From JAHJHG01 sp964463425 (GTDB taxonomy: Bacteria > Patescibacteriota > Microgenomatia > UBA8517): a stretch of DNA of 11,920 bases. The notes below the pieces were generated by a model, which saw only the letters and a list, made by a program, of their open reading frames with translations, had not been told where the DNA came from and did not search any database. Below, piece by piece: positions 6,126 to 11,661 of the stretch. The translations under genes were made by a program, and so were the position numbers. The DNA lies in NCBI GenBank assembly GCA_964463425.1, contig CAYXBV010000014.1, forward strand, positions 1 to 11,920, read 5' to 3'. The stretch's first letter is position 1; each line of letters opens with the position of its first letter.

Positions 6126-6932
6126 TTAGGAAGTTTTGATTTTTACAGAAGGGCCCATGGTGGCGGTGAGATAGGCTTTAACAATTTGTCTTTTGCCTAC
6201 GCCATTTAAGATGGCATCGATATTTTCAATTAGATCTTTTTCTTTTGAACTAACCTTACCAATAGGAGTATGCATAAGGGGGGCCTTCTTCTCTGTTTTT
6301 AAATGAATCTTATTAGCGGAGAATTTTTCTGCTTCTTTAATATCTTTAATTAAGGTTCCGGTTTTAGGATTTGGCATTAACCCTTTTGGCCCCAATATCT
6401 TTGCGTATTTAACTAATTTTGGCATCATGTCGGCCGTAGCGAGCAAGATGTCGAAATCAACTTTTCCCTTTTCAAGTTTTTTGATGGTGCTTTCTTTGGC
6501 AATTTCAATTACCTTTTCTTTTCCTGTTGAATGGGGTAGTGATGCTTTTGCCGAAATGCCTGTTTTTTTAACGACAATATGAAGTTCAACGGTACCATCA
6601 AACGAAGAATAGGATGTTTCTTTAACGAGCTTGATAGCTTCACCAAGCGCATATGTTTTTGTTTTGTTAACTTTGTTAAGAGCTTCTAGGTATTTTTTGC
6701 CACGCACTTTAGCTTTTTTTTCCGTTTTTCTGGTTGTTTTTTCTTTCTTTTCTTCTTCAACGATTGGTTCAGATCTTACGGCAACTACTCTTTCTCCTCC
6801 TTTAAGTCCAGGAACCTTAACTCCTTTTTTTTCCTTGTGGGCTTGTTTTTGTGAGCCTTTTCTCTTTTTTTTATCTTTAGGATCTTGTGATTCAGATTCT
6901 CCGCTGATAATGGCTGTTTTTGTTTTTCCCAT
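6126..6932 (-). CDS. rplA: Ribosomal protein uL1 with lysine-rich N-terminal extension and shortened domain II
   Basis: This 268-residue protein builds the L1 stalk of the large subunit. Residues 1-75 are a charged, lysine-rich extension (DKKKRKGSQKQAHKEKK, then VPGLKGGERVVAV) absent from typical uL1. The conserved part begins at KKYLEAL (79-85), includes LPHSTGK (132-138) and the diagnostic LGPKGLMPNPKTGT (180-193), and ends with TIGKV-like TPIGKV (222-227) and TATMGPSVK. Only 22 residues separate the TG of LPHSTG from FDILLA, against about 39 in the E. coli protein as I recall it, so part of the Rossmann-like domain II is missing. It starts 3 nt after rplK; the only Shine-Dalgarno candidate, GAGG inside rplK's last codons, is rather far (11 nt). 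Confidence 0.95.
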   Translation of the reverse strand: MGKTKTAIISGESESQDPKDKKKRKGSQKQAHKEKKGVKVPGLKGGERVVAVRSEPIVEEEKKEKTTRKTEKKAKVRGKKYLEALNKVNKTKTYALGEAIKLVKETSYSSFDGTVELHIVVKKTGISAKASLPHSTGKEKVIEIAKESTIKKLEKGKVDFDILLATADMMPKLVKYAKILGPKGLMPNPKTGTLIKDIKEAEKFSANKIHLKTEKKAPLMHTPIGKVSSKEKDLIENIDAILNGVGKRQIVKAYLTATMGPSVKIKTS

Positions 6933-6935
6933 GAC

Positions 6936-7367
6936 TTATTTTTCCTCTACTTCTATGCCCATGCTTCTAGCTGAGCCGGCCACAATCTTTTTTGCAGCAT
7001 CAATATCTTCGGTATTTAAATCATCCATTTTTTCTTTAGCAATTTCCCCTAAGTCTTTTTGGGTCAACTTTCCAACGATATCTCTGGGAGCCGTACTTGA
7101 ACCTTTTTCAAGATTTAGTTTTTTCTTTATCATGTCTGAAACTGGAGCTTTTTTAATTTCGAACTCAAAACTTCTGTTTTCGAAGATGGTGATAATAGCG
7201 GGAACAATATTGCCTTTCATATCAGCCGTTTTTGCATTGTAGGCCTTTACGAAATCCATAATGGCTACTCCGTGTTGACCCAATGCTGGACCAAGAGGGG
7301 GAGCTGGTGTGGCTTCTCCTGCCGGTAAATTAACTTTTAGTGTTGTTAGTATTTTTAGTGCAGCCAT
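6936..7367 (-). CDS. rplK: Ribosomal protein uL11
   Basis: This 143-residue protein of the GTPase-associated centre has family-standard length. Hallmarks are LPAGEATPAPPLGPALGQHG (14-33) in the N-terminal domain and GSARSMGIEVEEK at the C terminus (131-143). It forms the usual pair with rplA. The ATG at 7367 has no Shine-Dalgarno; the 14 nt before it are AT-only apart from one CG, and a hairpin (7384-7420) lies just upstream, so initiation may be controlled by leader structure. Confidence 0.97.
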   Translation of the reverse strand: MAALKILTTLKVNLPAGEATPAPPLGPALGQHGVAIMDFVKAYNAKTADMKGNIVPAIITIFENRSFEFEIKKAPVSDMIKKKLNLEKGSSTAPRDIVGKLTQKDLGEIAKEKMDDLNTEDIDAAKKIVAGSARSMGIEVEEK

Positions 7368-7383
7368 ATTAATTAATCGATAA

Positions 7384-7459
7384 ATATCGTGAAGCTAGTT
7401 ACTTAAGAAGCTTTCGATATTTTTTTATATCTCCCTCGAGAAAGCAATGTTTAACGAGG
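7384..7459 (-). promoter_or_regulatory. Structured 5' leader of rplK-rplA
   Basis: On the minus strand, ATATCG (7420-7415) pairs with CGATAT (7389-7384) and AAGCT (7413-7409) with AGCTT (7396-7392), giving an 11-bp hairpin with a small asymmetric A/CA internal loop. Upstream, CCTCG (7459-7455) pairs with CGAGG (7438-7434). GATAT just before the first hairpin could compete for its ATATC strand. uL1 autoregulates rplK-rplA through its mRNA in other bacteria, so this is a candidate target, but I cannot match a defined uL1 motif. Confidence 0.4.
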
Positions 7460-7467
7460 TAGAAGGA

Positions 7468-7496
7468 ATTTTAGCCAAATATTGCCTAAAAGTAAA
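7468..7496 (-). promoter_or_regulatory. Probable promoter of rplK-rplA
   Basis: On the minus strand TTTACT (7496-7491), a 17-nt spacer and TAAAAT (7473-7468) precede rplK. A start near 7461 gives a leader of about 94 nt. The 136-nt nusG-rplK gap, large for this operon, supports an internal promoter. Confidence 0.5.
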
Positions 7497-7503
7497 GCTT
7501 TAG

Positions 7504-8124
7504 TTAAACTTTGGCAATCTGGAGAAAATCTAGTTCGACTGGAGTTTCTCTGCCAAAAATTGAAACTAATACTTTAACTTTACCTTTTTCATCATCAATA
7601 TCATCGATTGTTCCTAGGAAGTCTGAGAACGGACCATCTGTAATTTTGACAGCTTCGCCAACAGAGAATTTGGTTTTGAATCTTTTGGCTGGTGCAGAAA
7701 CGAATTTCTGAATGTTGTCGACTTCTTTTTCGGAAAGAGGTGTGGGCTTGCTTCCTGCGCCTACAAATCCAGTAATACCTGGTGTTGTTCTTACAGCTAG
7801 CCAGGTTGGATCATCAAGAATCATTTTTACCAACATGTAGCCAGGAAAAATCTTTTCTTTTATGGTTGCCTTTTTACCTCCCCTTATGACCACTCGGTCT
7901 TGGGTAGGAACAAGAACCTCAAAAATATTGTCTTTAAAGTTCATTGTTTCAACTCTTTGCCTAAGTGTTTCGGCAACACGTACTTCGTGGCCAGAAGTAG
8001 TGTGAACGACGTACCACTTTGCTCGAGGGTCTTTCTTGTCATTAATGACGATATGACCTGGGATTTTCTTTTTTCCCACGCCACGTTCACTAACGGCATT
8101 TTTAGTATCTTTGGTTTTATTCAT
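7504..8124 (-). CDS. nusG: Transcription elongation/antitermination factor NusG
   Basis: This 206-residue NusG binds RNA polymerase and the ribosome or Rho. The NGN domain runs from WYVVHTTSGHE (37-47) through KIFPGYMLVKM (91-101) and RTTPGITGFVG (112-122). The KOW domain is at about 152-184 (VGEAVKITDGPFSDFLGTI). Residues 1-34 are a basic extension ahead of the usual start. The gene follows secE with a 21-nt gap and has no recognisable Shine-Dalgarno before the ATG, so coupling to secE is likely. Confidence 0.96.
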   Translation of the reverse strand: MNKTKDTKNAVSERGVGKKKIPGHIVINDKKDPRAKWYVVHTTSGHEVRVAETLRQRVETMNFKDNIFEVLVPTQDRVVIRGGKKATIKEKIFPGYMLVKMILDDPTWLAVRTTPGITGFVGAGSKPTPLSEKEVDNIQKFVSAPAKRFKTKFSVGEAVKITDGPFSDFLGTIDDIDDEKGKVKVLVSIFGRETPVELDFLQIAKV

Positions 8125-8145
8125 ATTGGTGATTAAGTCAGCTTA

Positions 8146-8331
8146 TTACCTGATTAATAATATTTCAAGTAGTTTTGTGAAGGAAAAATCTAAAACTCCC
8201 ACATAAAGACCAATGGCTCCTGAAATGATAAAAACGATCAGCGTAAGCTTGATTACTTGCTCCTTTTTGGGCCAGATAACCTTGCCTAGTTCAGCCTTTA
8301 CTCCCTTAAGGTACTTTATTACACCCTTCAC
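8146..8331 (-). CDS. secE: Preprotein translocase subunit SecE
   Basis: This is the small essential subunit that clamps SecY. It has the family hallmark ELGKVIWPKKEQVIKLT, an amphipathic helix ending in the conserved WP motif, followed by one membrane segment (LIVFIISGAIGLYVGVLDF). The frame is open from TTG 8349, but GTG 8331 is preferred: an extended -10 (TGC then TACAAT, 8348-8340) ends 8 nt before it and would lie inside the gene if TTG were used. The resulting 61-residue product is normal for single-TM SecE. There is no Shine-Dalgarno, so the mRNA is probably leaderless or nearly so. Confidence 0.93.
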   Translation of the reverse strand: MKGVIKYLKGVKAELGKVIWPKKEQVIKLTLIVFIISGAIGLYVGVLDFSFTKLLEILLIR

Positions 8332-8339
8332 GGTTTGAA

Positions 8340-8368
8340 ATTGTAGCAAAAAAACGCTCTAGGTACAA
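8340..8368 (-). promoter_or_regulatory. Promoter of secE-nusG
   Basis: On the minus strand TTGTAC (8368-8363), a 17-nt spacer and TACAAT (8345-8340) preceded by TGC form a weak -35 with an extended -10. The box is 8 nt from the GTG chosen for secE. It is divergent from the rnhB promoter in the same 70-nt stretch. Confidence 0.6.
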
Positions 8369-8383
8369 GGCTGTATCTCTACG

Positions 8384-8392
8384 TGTTATAAT
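8384..8392 (+). promoter_or_regulatory. Extended -10 promoter of rnhB
   Basis: TGT followed by TATAAT (8387-8392) is a perfect extended -10. The ATG of rnhB begins 9 nt after the box, leaving room for only about 2-3 nt of leader. No -35 is apparent. Confidence 0.7.
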
Positions 8393-8401
8393 CACAGCGT
8401 A

Positions 8402-9097
8402 ATGAGTTCCTCTAATTTCTCCTTCGAAAAAAAGTTGTGGAAAAAAGGATTTAAATATGTTGCTGGACTAGATGAGGTTGGTCGTGGTTCTTTCGCGGGT
8501 CCAATTGTAACGGGGTGTGTGGTGTTTAATTCAAAGGTTAAAATACCCAAAAATATTGTTATAAATGATTCCAAGAAATTAACAGCTCAAAAACGAGAGG
8601 TTGCGAGTGAGTGGATATTTAAAAATGCTTTGACTTGGGGAACAGGGGAGGTAGGCGTTGCTGTTATAAATAGAATCGGCATATCTAAGGCAAACCAAAT
8701 GGCATTTCGAAGAGCCATTGAAAACGCTAATAATAGACTTCAGAAAAGGATAGATTATTTACTCATAGACGCCTTTTTTGTACCATACGTTAGGGCTTTA
8801 CCCATGGCTCGAAAAGCGGCACGAAAAGATCATAAGCTAACAGATGGAAGAGCAAGGCAACTGGCGATTACCAGGGGTGACCAGAAATCAATTTCAATAG
8901 CAGCTGCATCAATTATCGCCAAGGTGTACAGAGACAACATCATGCAAATTCTGGCTGAAAAGCCTCGATATCAAAGATATGGGTGGGAAAGCAATAAAGG
9001 GTATGGTACCAAAAAACACGGTATTGCCATAAGAAAGCATGGGATATCAAAATATCACAGGAAACAATATGTAGAAACTTTTCTTTCTAAGAAGTGA
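8402..9097 (+). CDS. rnhB: Ribonuclease HII
   Basis: This 231-residue enzyme cleaves the RNA strand of RNA-DNA hybrids and removes misincorporated ribonucleotides. The metal-binding carboxylates are visible: Asp24 and Glu25 in AGLDEVGRGSFAGP (21-34), Asp123 in LLIDAFF (120-126), and Asp178 at the end of SIAAASIIAKVYRD (165-178). GYGTKKHGIAIRKHG (200-214) is the conserved C-terminal motif. Between Asp123 and the SIAAAS motif, about 135-157 (including ARKDHKLTDGRAR) looks longer than in E. coli RNase HII, an insertion near the active site. The gene starts close to an extended -10 with no Shine-Dalgarno and ends 4 nt from the convergent rpsU. Confidence 0.96.
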   Translation: MSSSNFSFEKKLWKKGFKYVAGLDEVGRGSFAGPIVTGCVVFNSKVKIPKNIVINDSKKLTAQKREVASEWIFKNALTWGTGEVGVAVINRIGISKANQMAFRRAIENANNRLQKRIDYLLIDAFFVPYVRALPMARKAARKDHKLTDGRARQLAITRGDQKSISIAAASIIAKVYRDNIMQILAEKPRYQRYGWESNKGYGTKKHGIAIRKHGISKYHRKQYVETFLSKK

Positions 9098-9101
9098 GAA
9101 A

Positions 9102-9293
9102 TTATTCTCTTTTCTTCTCTAGTTTTATTTGGTGCTTAACTCTTTTAATTTTTTCTTGTCTTCTTTCGGAAGGCTTTTTATATCTTTCCTTTTCTCGAAT
9201 TTCAAACAAGATTCCTTCGTTAACCACTTTTTTTCTGAAGCGAGCAATCAGTCTATCTTCTGATTCGCCCTTTTTCTTTTTGACGAAAACCAT
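9102..9293 (-). CDS. rpsU: Ribosomal protein bS21
   Basis: This 63-residue, very basic small-subunit protein sits near the anti-Shine-Dalgarno end of 16S rRNA. Diagnostic parts are RLIARFRKKVVNEGILFEI (14-32) and the KERYKKPSERR stretch (35-45), followed by a lysine-rich helix. An AAAGGGGG tract on the minus strand (about 9312-9303) provides a Shine-Dalgarno about 10 nt before the ATG. It is tail-to-tail with rnhB with 4 nt between stops, leaving no room for a separate terminator. Confidence 0.93.
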   Translation of the reverse strand: MVFVKKKKGESEDRLIARFRKKVVNEGILFEIREKERYKKPSERRQEKIKRVKHQIKLEKKRE

Positions 9294-9353
9294 TAGTTAT
9301 CGCCCCCTTTCTTTGAATGTTTAATGAAATCACATAAACCACCGCCTGATGTT

Positions 9354-9362
9354 AGTTTAACA
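9354..9362 (-). promoter_or_regulatory. Possible extended -10 promoter of rpsU
   Basis: TGT followed by TAAACT on the minus strand is a fair extended -10, with a poor -35 (TTCCAC) 17 nt upstream. A start near 9347 would give a leader of about 54 nt. The rest of the 106-nt gap between rpsU and the next gene shows no other clear signal. Confidence 0.4.
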
Positions 9363-9399
9363 GATAAGTGTGTGAAGTGGAACATAATAGGAGGAAATC

Positions 9400-9825
9400 T
9401 TAAAAAATATCAAATCCAGACTTTTTCTCTAGAGGAATTTCAACATTGCCACCCTCGTCATTGATCTCTTGTAAAATTTTCTTGTATTCGTTTTTGTTGG
9501 TTAGAAGTACACTCTTTTTAAGAGAATTGGTAATAACAACGCTTGCATTACCAGGCATAAAGACAATGTGCGGACGACTTTTTGTATAGTCTCCCAGTTG
9601 AGTTGCTCTGAATCCTCGCATTGCCGCTTCGTTTTTAAGGTAGCTTATTCCTCTGACCACATAATAAGTGCCCGATTTTGTTCCGACTATTTCGCCAATC
9701 AAGCTTTCTCCATGCTTTTGTATAAGTGTGTTGATTGGATTAGGCGCAATACTACTTCCGAAATCGGGACGTTTCGGCTCATTCTCTTGCTCGTAGAATC
9801 GTTTATAAAACCTTTCTTTAAACAT
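9400..9825 (-). CDS. Hypothetical protein, 141 residues
   Basis: I do not recognise this soluble protein. It has a charged N terminus (FKERFYKRFYEQ), then an apparently compact region with alternating beta-like stretches: GESLIGEIVGTKSGTYYVVR (39-58), RPHIVFMPGNASVVITN (84-100) and SVLLTNKNEYKKILQEI (105-121), ending in an acidic-basic tail. No membrane segment, signal peptide or metal-binding motif is visible. A promoter (9896-9873) and a short leader hairpin precede it, but there is no Shine-Dalgarno before the ATG. It stands alone between rpsU and a divergent small gene. Confidence 0.65.
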   Translation of the reverse strand: MFKERFYKRFYEQENEPKRPDFGSSIAPNPINTLIQKHGESLIGEIVGTKSGTYYVVRGISYLKNEAAMRGFRATQLGDYTKSRPHIVFMPGNASVVITNSLKKSVLLTNKNEYKKILQEINDEGGNVEIPLEKKSGFDIF

Positions 9826-9840
9826 GATTTGTTATTTTTT

Positions 9841-9860
9841 CGCTAAAAGTATACATAGCG
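9841..9860 (-). other. Small hairpin in the leader of the 141-residue gene
   Basis: CGCTA and TAGCG at the ends of this 20-nt stretch pair around a 10-nt loop, about 15 nt upstream of the ATG in a leader that lacks a Shine-Dalgarno. Confidence 0.35.
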
Positions 9861-9872
9861 TGAATCTGAGCG

Positions 9873-9901
9873 ATTTTATCCTATATTGTGGCCAAAGTCA
9901 A
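9873..9901 (-). promoter_or_regulatory. Promoter of the 141-residue gene
   Basis: On the minus strand TTGACT (9901-9896), a 17-nt spacer and TAAAAT (9878-9873) are near consensus. A start near 9866 gives a leader of about 40 nt. It is back-to-back with the divergent promoter at 9918-9946. Confidence 0.65.
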
Positions 9902-9917
9902 CATAATATATGCTAGT

Positions 9918-9946
9918 TTGTATTAGAACCCATAATGTTATATAAT
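9918..9946 (+). promoter_or_regulatory. Promoter of the 78-residue protein gene
   Basis: TTGTAT (9918-9923), a 17-nt spacer and TATAAT (9941-9946) precede the gene. A start near 9953 gives a leader of about 42 nt carrying the Shine-Dalgarno GGAGG at 9983-9987. Confidence 0.7.
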
Positions 9947-9994
9947 TTCTCCACGCAGTTTAAAATTATTAAGATGTAATATGGAGGCGTGTGT

Positions 9995-10231
9995 ATGGGA
10001 GCAAATGTATTCACAAGGTTTTTTGGGGGCACTATTTTATTGGAAGGAGCTAAACCAGTACGTAGTACCAGATTGATACCAAAAAGAGGAGATATAATTT
10101 ACGACACAGACGGATCGGTCTTACAGATTCAAGCTCTTAATGGACGACTTGTCGAAATACTTATTGAAGGTCCACCGAGACCGATGAAATTACCATCAAG
10201 TTGGTACATACCAGCCACGAATCCTAACTAA
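9995..10231 (+). CDS. Small hypothetical protein, 78 residues, probably beta-rich
   Basis: This soluble small protein is not recognised. After a short N terminus (GANVFTRFFGG), the segment RLIPKRGDIIYDTDGSVLQI followed by NGRLVEILIEGP suggests three or four short beta strands, as in small barrel folds. GGAGG at 9983-9987 is 7 nt from ATG 9995, so this start is preferred over the GTG at 9989. It is expressed from its own promoter as a single gene. Its middle resembles, loosely, that of the next small protein (10381-10650): a GDII/CDLL strand start, a short loop and a QIQ/QMQ strand. A distant relationship is possible but unproven. Confidence 0.65.
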   Translation: MGANVFTRFFGGTILLEGAKPVRSTRLIPKRGDIIYDTDGSVLQIQALNGRLVEILIEGPPRPMKLPSSWYIPATNPN

Positions 10232-10245
10232 ACTGCAACAAACAA

Positions 10246-10289
10246 GGGATGGGTAGAATTTACTCGTTTTTTCTTTTTTTACCCTTCCC
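10246..10289. repeat. Imperfect inverted repeat between the two small-protein genes
   Basis: GGGATGGGTA (10246-10255) pairs with TACCCTTCCC (10280-10289) with one mismatch, and A/T-rich bases extend the stem inward. No T-run follows on the plus strand, so it is not a classical terminator; it may protect the 3' end of the upstream mRNA or work by another route. Confidence 0.45.
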
Positions 10290-10301
10290 AGCACCACAAT
10301 C

Positions 10302-10330
10302 TTGACATTATAGGTTAACTATAATATACT
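10302..10330 (+). promoter_or_regulatory. Strong promoter of the 89-residue protein gene
   Basis: A perfect TTGACA (10302-10307), a 17-nt spacer and TATACT (10325-10330) form the strongest -35/-10 pair in the window. A start near 10337 gives a leader of about 44 nt ending in GGAGG. Confidence 0.8.
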
Positions 10331-10380
10331 AATTTTTCAGTCGCACCCTACATTAAAATTTTAAAAAGGAGGCTCAATCA

Positions 10381-10650
10381 ATGAGCAAAAAAATGCGAAA
10401 GTTCAGATTGATCGATTATGAAGTTGAAGATGGCCATGTTGTTATCAAAAGTGGCACACTGCAAGAGCTGATCGAAAAGAAACCTCTACAGCCAGCTGTT
10501 TTTGAAGACATCAGTCCATGCGATCTATTGACAGTCGGAAACACTATTTGGCAAATGCAGTCAAATCGGAAGTTCCGGGCAGTCAACGTATGCGGTCGCA
10601 CGCTACATGATGACCTGATTCTTATCAAAAGAAACAGACGATCACAATAA
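10381..10650 (+). CDS. Small hypothetical protein, 89 residues
   Basis: This soluble, unrecognised protein has a basic N terminus (SKKMRKFR), an acidic strand-like YEVEDGHVVIKSG (13-25), the helix TLQELIEKK, then ISPCDLLTVGNTIWQMQ (44-60) and a basic end (LIKRNRRSQ). GGAGG lies 8 nt before the ATG, and the gene has its own near-perfect promoter, so strong expression is expected. Two cysteines (in SPCDLL and NVCGR) are too few for a zinc site alone. Its central strand pattern loosely resembles the preceding 78-residue protein. Two consecutive hairpins follow the stop codon. Confidence 0.65.
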   Translation: MSKKMRKFRLIDYEVEDGHVVIKSGTLQELIEKKPLQPAVFEDISPCDLLTVGNTIWQMQSNRKFRAVNVCGRTLHDDLILIKRNRRSQ

Positions 10651-10662
10651 GGGGCGACGAAC

Positions 10663-10684
10663 CATTTTGATTAAATTCAAAATG
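10663..10684. repeat. Perfect 8-bp inverted repeat downstream of the 89-residue gene
   Basis: CATTTTGA (10663-10670) and TCAAAATG (10677-10684) enclose a 6-nt loop. It begins 12 nt after the stop codon and is followed within 5 nt by a second, stronger hairpin. Confidence 0.6.
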
Positions 10685-10688
10685 ACCT

Positions 10689-10740
10689 GGAGCAGGTAAA
10701 ATTGTCGAATTATACGACAAGCCTGCTCCTGTTTCATTTG
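10689..10740 (+). terminator. Composite hairpin, probable terminator between convergent genes
   Basis: GGAGCAGG (10689-10696) pairs with CCTGCTCC (10722-10729), and inside it TTGTCG (10702-10707) pairs with CGACAA (10715-10720). T-rich sequence (TGTTTCATTTG) follows on the plus strand. The two-tier design matches the hairpin at 4116-4157. The opposing gene ends at 10760, so it may act in both directions. Confidence 0.55.
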
Positions 10741-10759
10741 TATGGGTATAAAAGAGTGA

Positions 10760-11581
10760 TTAGTGGTACTTAATGATTAACTGAGGAAGATTTCCTGTTC
10801 CTTCTGAGTTGTTTGCGGATTCAAAATAGACAAGATCACTTGAGGTTCCTGTTGATTCAGTTGCGAAATGAAGTCGATATTGAGAATTATCTCTTCCGTT
10901 AGATAGATCGTTTTTTAGAGAATCAGTAACGCTGGCATCTTTCCATTCAATTACAGAGTTATCAGTGAGGGTTGTAAAACTAGATGAAATTGAAGAAGCT
11001 CCATAATCTTCATTACCCAAGCTGCTTCCATAATCAAGGTGATCTACTCTAAGACTTCCACCAACTCCATACGGATTACCAACTATTTTTTCTTGATACA
11101 TACGCAGGGTAGCACTTTCGATAACAGCGTCTGTTGGCAAACTACTTAAGTCAAAGCTAACAAAACCGCGTTGGATAACGCTTAAATTCCTTCCTATTAA
11201 AATGTATAAAGCATCAGAGCCCAAACCATTGCTACCTCGATAGCCATCTAGAGAGGTCGTTGCTGCAATTACTTCTTCTTCTGTAACTGGTGCAGGTGTT
11301 GGCGTGGGTGATGGACTATTAGTTGCTTCTGGTGACGGACTTGGATTTTCGGTATCTTCTTCTGGGTTTGCCGTTGGGCTTGATTCAGTTGTTGGTGTAG
11401 GTGACACTTCAGGTTCTTGTTTGCTTCGACTGGACCCAAACCAAAATGCTCCTCCGATGACAATAAATACGAAAATAATTGCCGCAATGATTAAGAATTT
11501 CTTTTGAATAGACAGATATTTCGAAGGCGCCTTTGAAGTTGGTTCCTTATTCTTAGCAGGAATAATGTGTTCTTCCTCCAT
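10760..11581 (-). CDS. Membrane-anchored surface protein with DNRLRE/CBM96-like domain
   Basis: This 273-residue protein has a cytoplasmic N terminus (1-27), one membrane anchor (about 28-48), a Pro/Ser/Thr/Glu-rich stalk (56-100) and an extracellular domain (about 106-273). The domain resembles the DNRLRE family, related to CBM96-type carbohydrate-binding modules: QRGFVSFDLSSLP (137-149), VIESATLRMYQ (153-163), VIEWKDASVTDSL (210-222), and a QYRLHFA strand before the terminal PQLIIKYH. Such domains occur in cell-surface and adhesin-like proteins; binding to host or matrix polysaccharide is inferred. The anchor is uncleaved (no signal-peptidase site seen), giving a type II topology. It is driven by a promoter only 9 nt from the ATG, without a Shine-Dalgarno. 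Confidence 0.8.
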   Translation of the reverse strand: MEEEHIIPAKNKEPTSKAPSKYLSIQKKFLIIAAIIFVFIVIGGAFWFGSSRSKQEPEVSPTPTTESSPTANPEEDTENPSPSPEATNSPSPTPTPAPVTEEEVIAATTSLDGYRGSNGLGSDALYILIGRNLSVIQRGFVSFDLSSLPTDAVIESATLRMYQEKIVGNPYGVGGSLRVDHLDYGSSLGNEDYGASSISSSFTTLTDNSVIEWKDASVTDSLKNDLSNGRDNSQYRLHFATESTGTSSDLVYFESANNSEGTGNLPQLIIKYH

Positions 11582-11590
11582 CTAGCTGGA

Positions 11591-11619
11591 ATAATAAATT
11601 ACGGAATTGCAGAAGTCAA
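11591..11619 (-). promoter_or_regulatory. Promoter of the DNRLRE protein gene, nearly leaderless
   Basis: On the minus strand TTGACT (11619-11614), a 17-nt spacer and TATTAT (11596-11591) are near consensus. The -10 box ends 9 nt before the ATG at 11581, so the leader should be only about 2-3 nt. Confidence 0.65.
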
Positions 11620-11661
11620 TAATGATAGGTTTTTGTCTGTGTTTATAATTAGAAAATTAAT

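Noticed and set aside
5290..6139. Several overlapping plus-strand open frames of 93-129 residues opposite the disordered gene
   Set aside because: They lack promoters, Shine-Dalgarno sites and protein-like composition (Phe/Cys/Ser-rich shadow of a Pro/Lys/Gln-rich strand), whereas the minus-strand frame has a promoter aligned to its ATG.
6631..7242. A 203-residue plus-strand frame opposite rplA and rplK
   Set aside because: It is antisense to two unmistakable ribosomal protein genes and spans their junction; its Phe/Ser-rich content is the expected shadow of Lys/Glu-rich genes.
9386..9395. GGAGG on the plus strand at about 9390 as a Shine-Dalgarno
   Set aside because: No start codon with an open frame follows it; the region is the 3' end of a minus-strand gene.
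9990..9994. GTG at 9989 as the start of the 78-residue gene
   Set aside because: GGAGG at 9983-9987 ends 1 nt before that GTG, too close; the ATG at 9995 has the normal 7-nt spacing.
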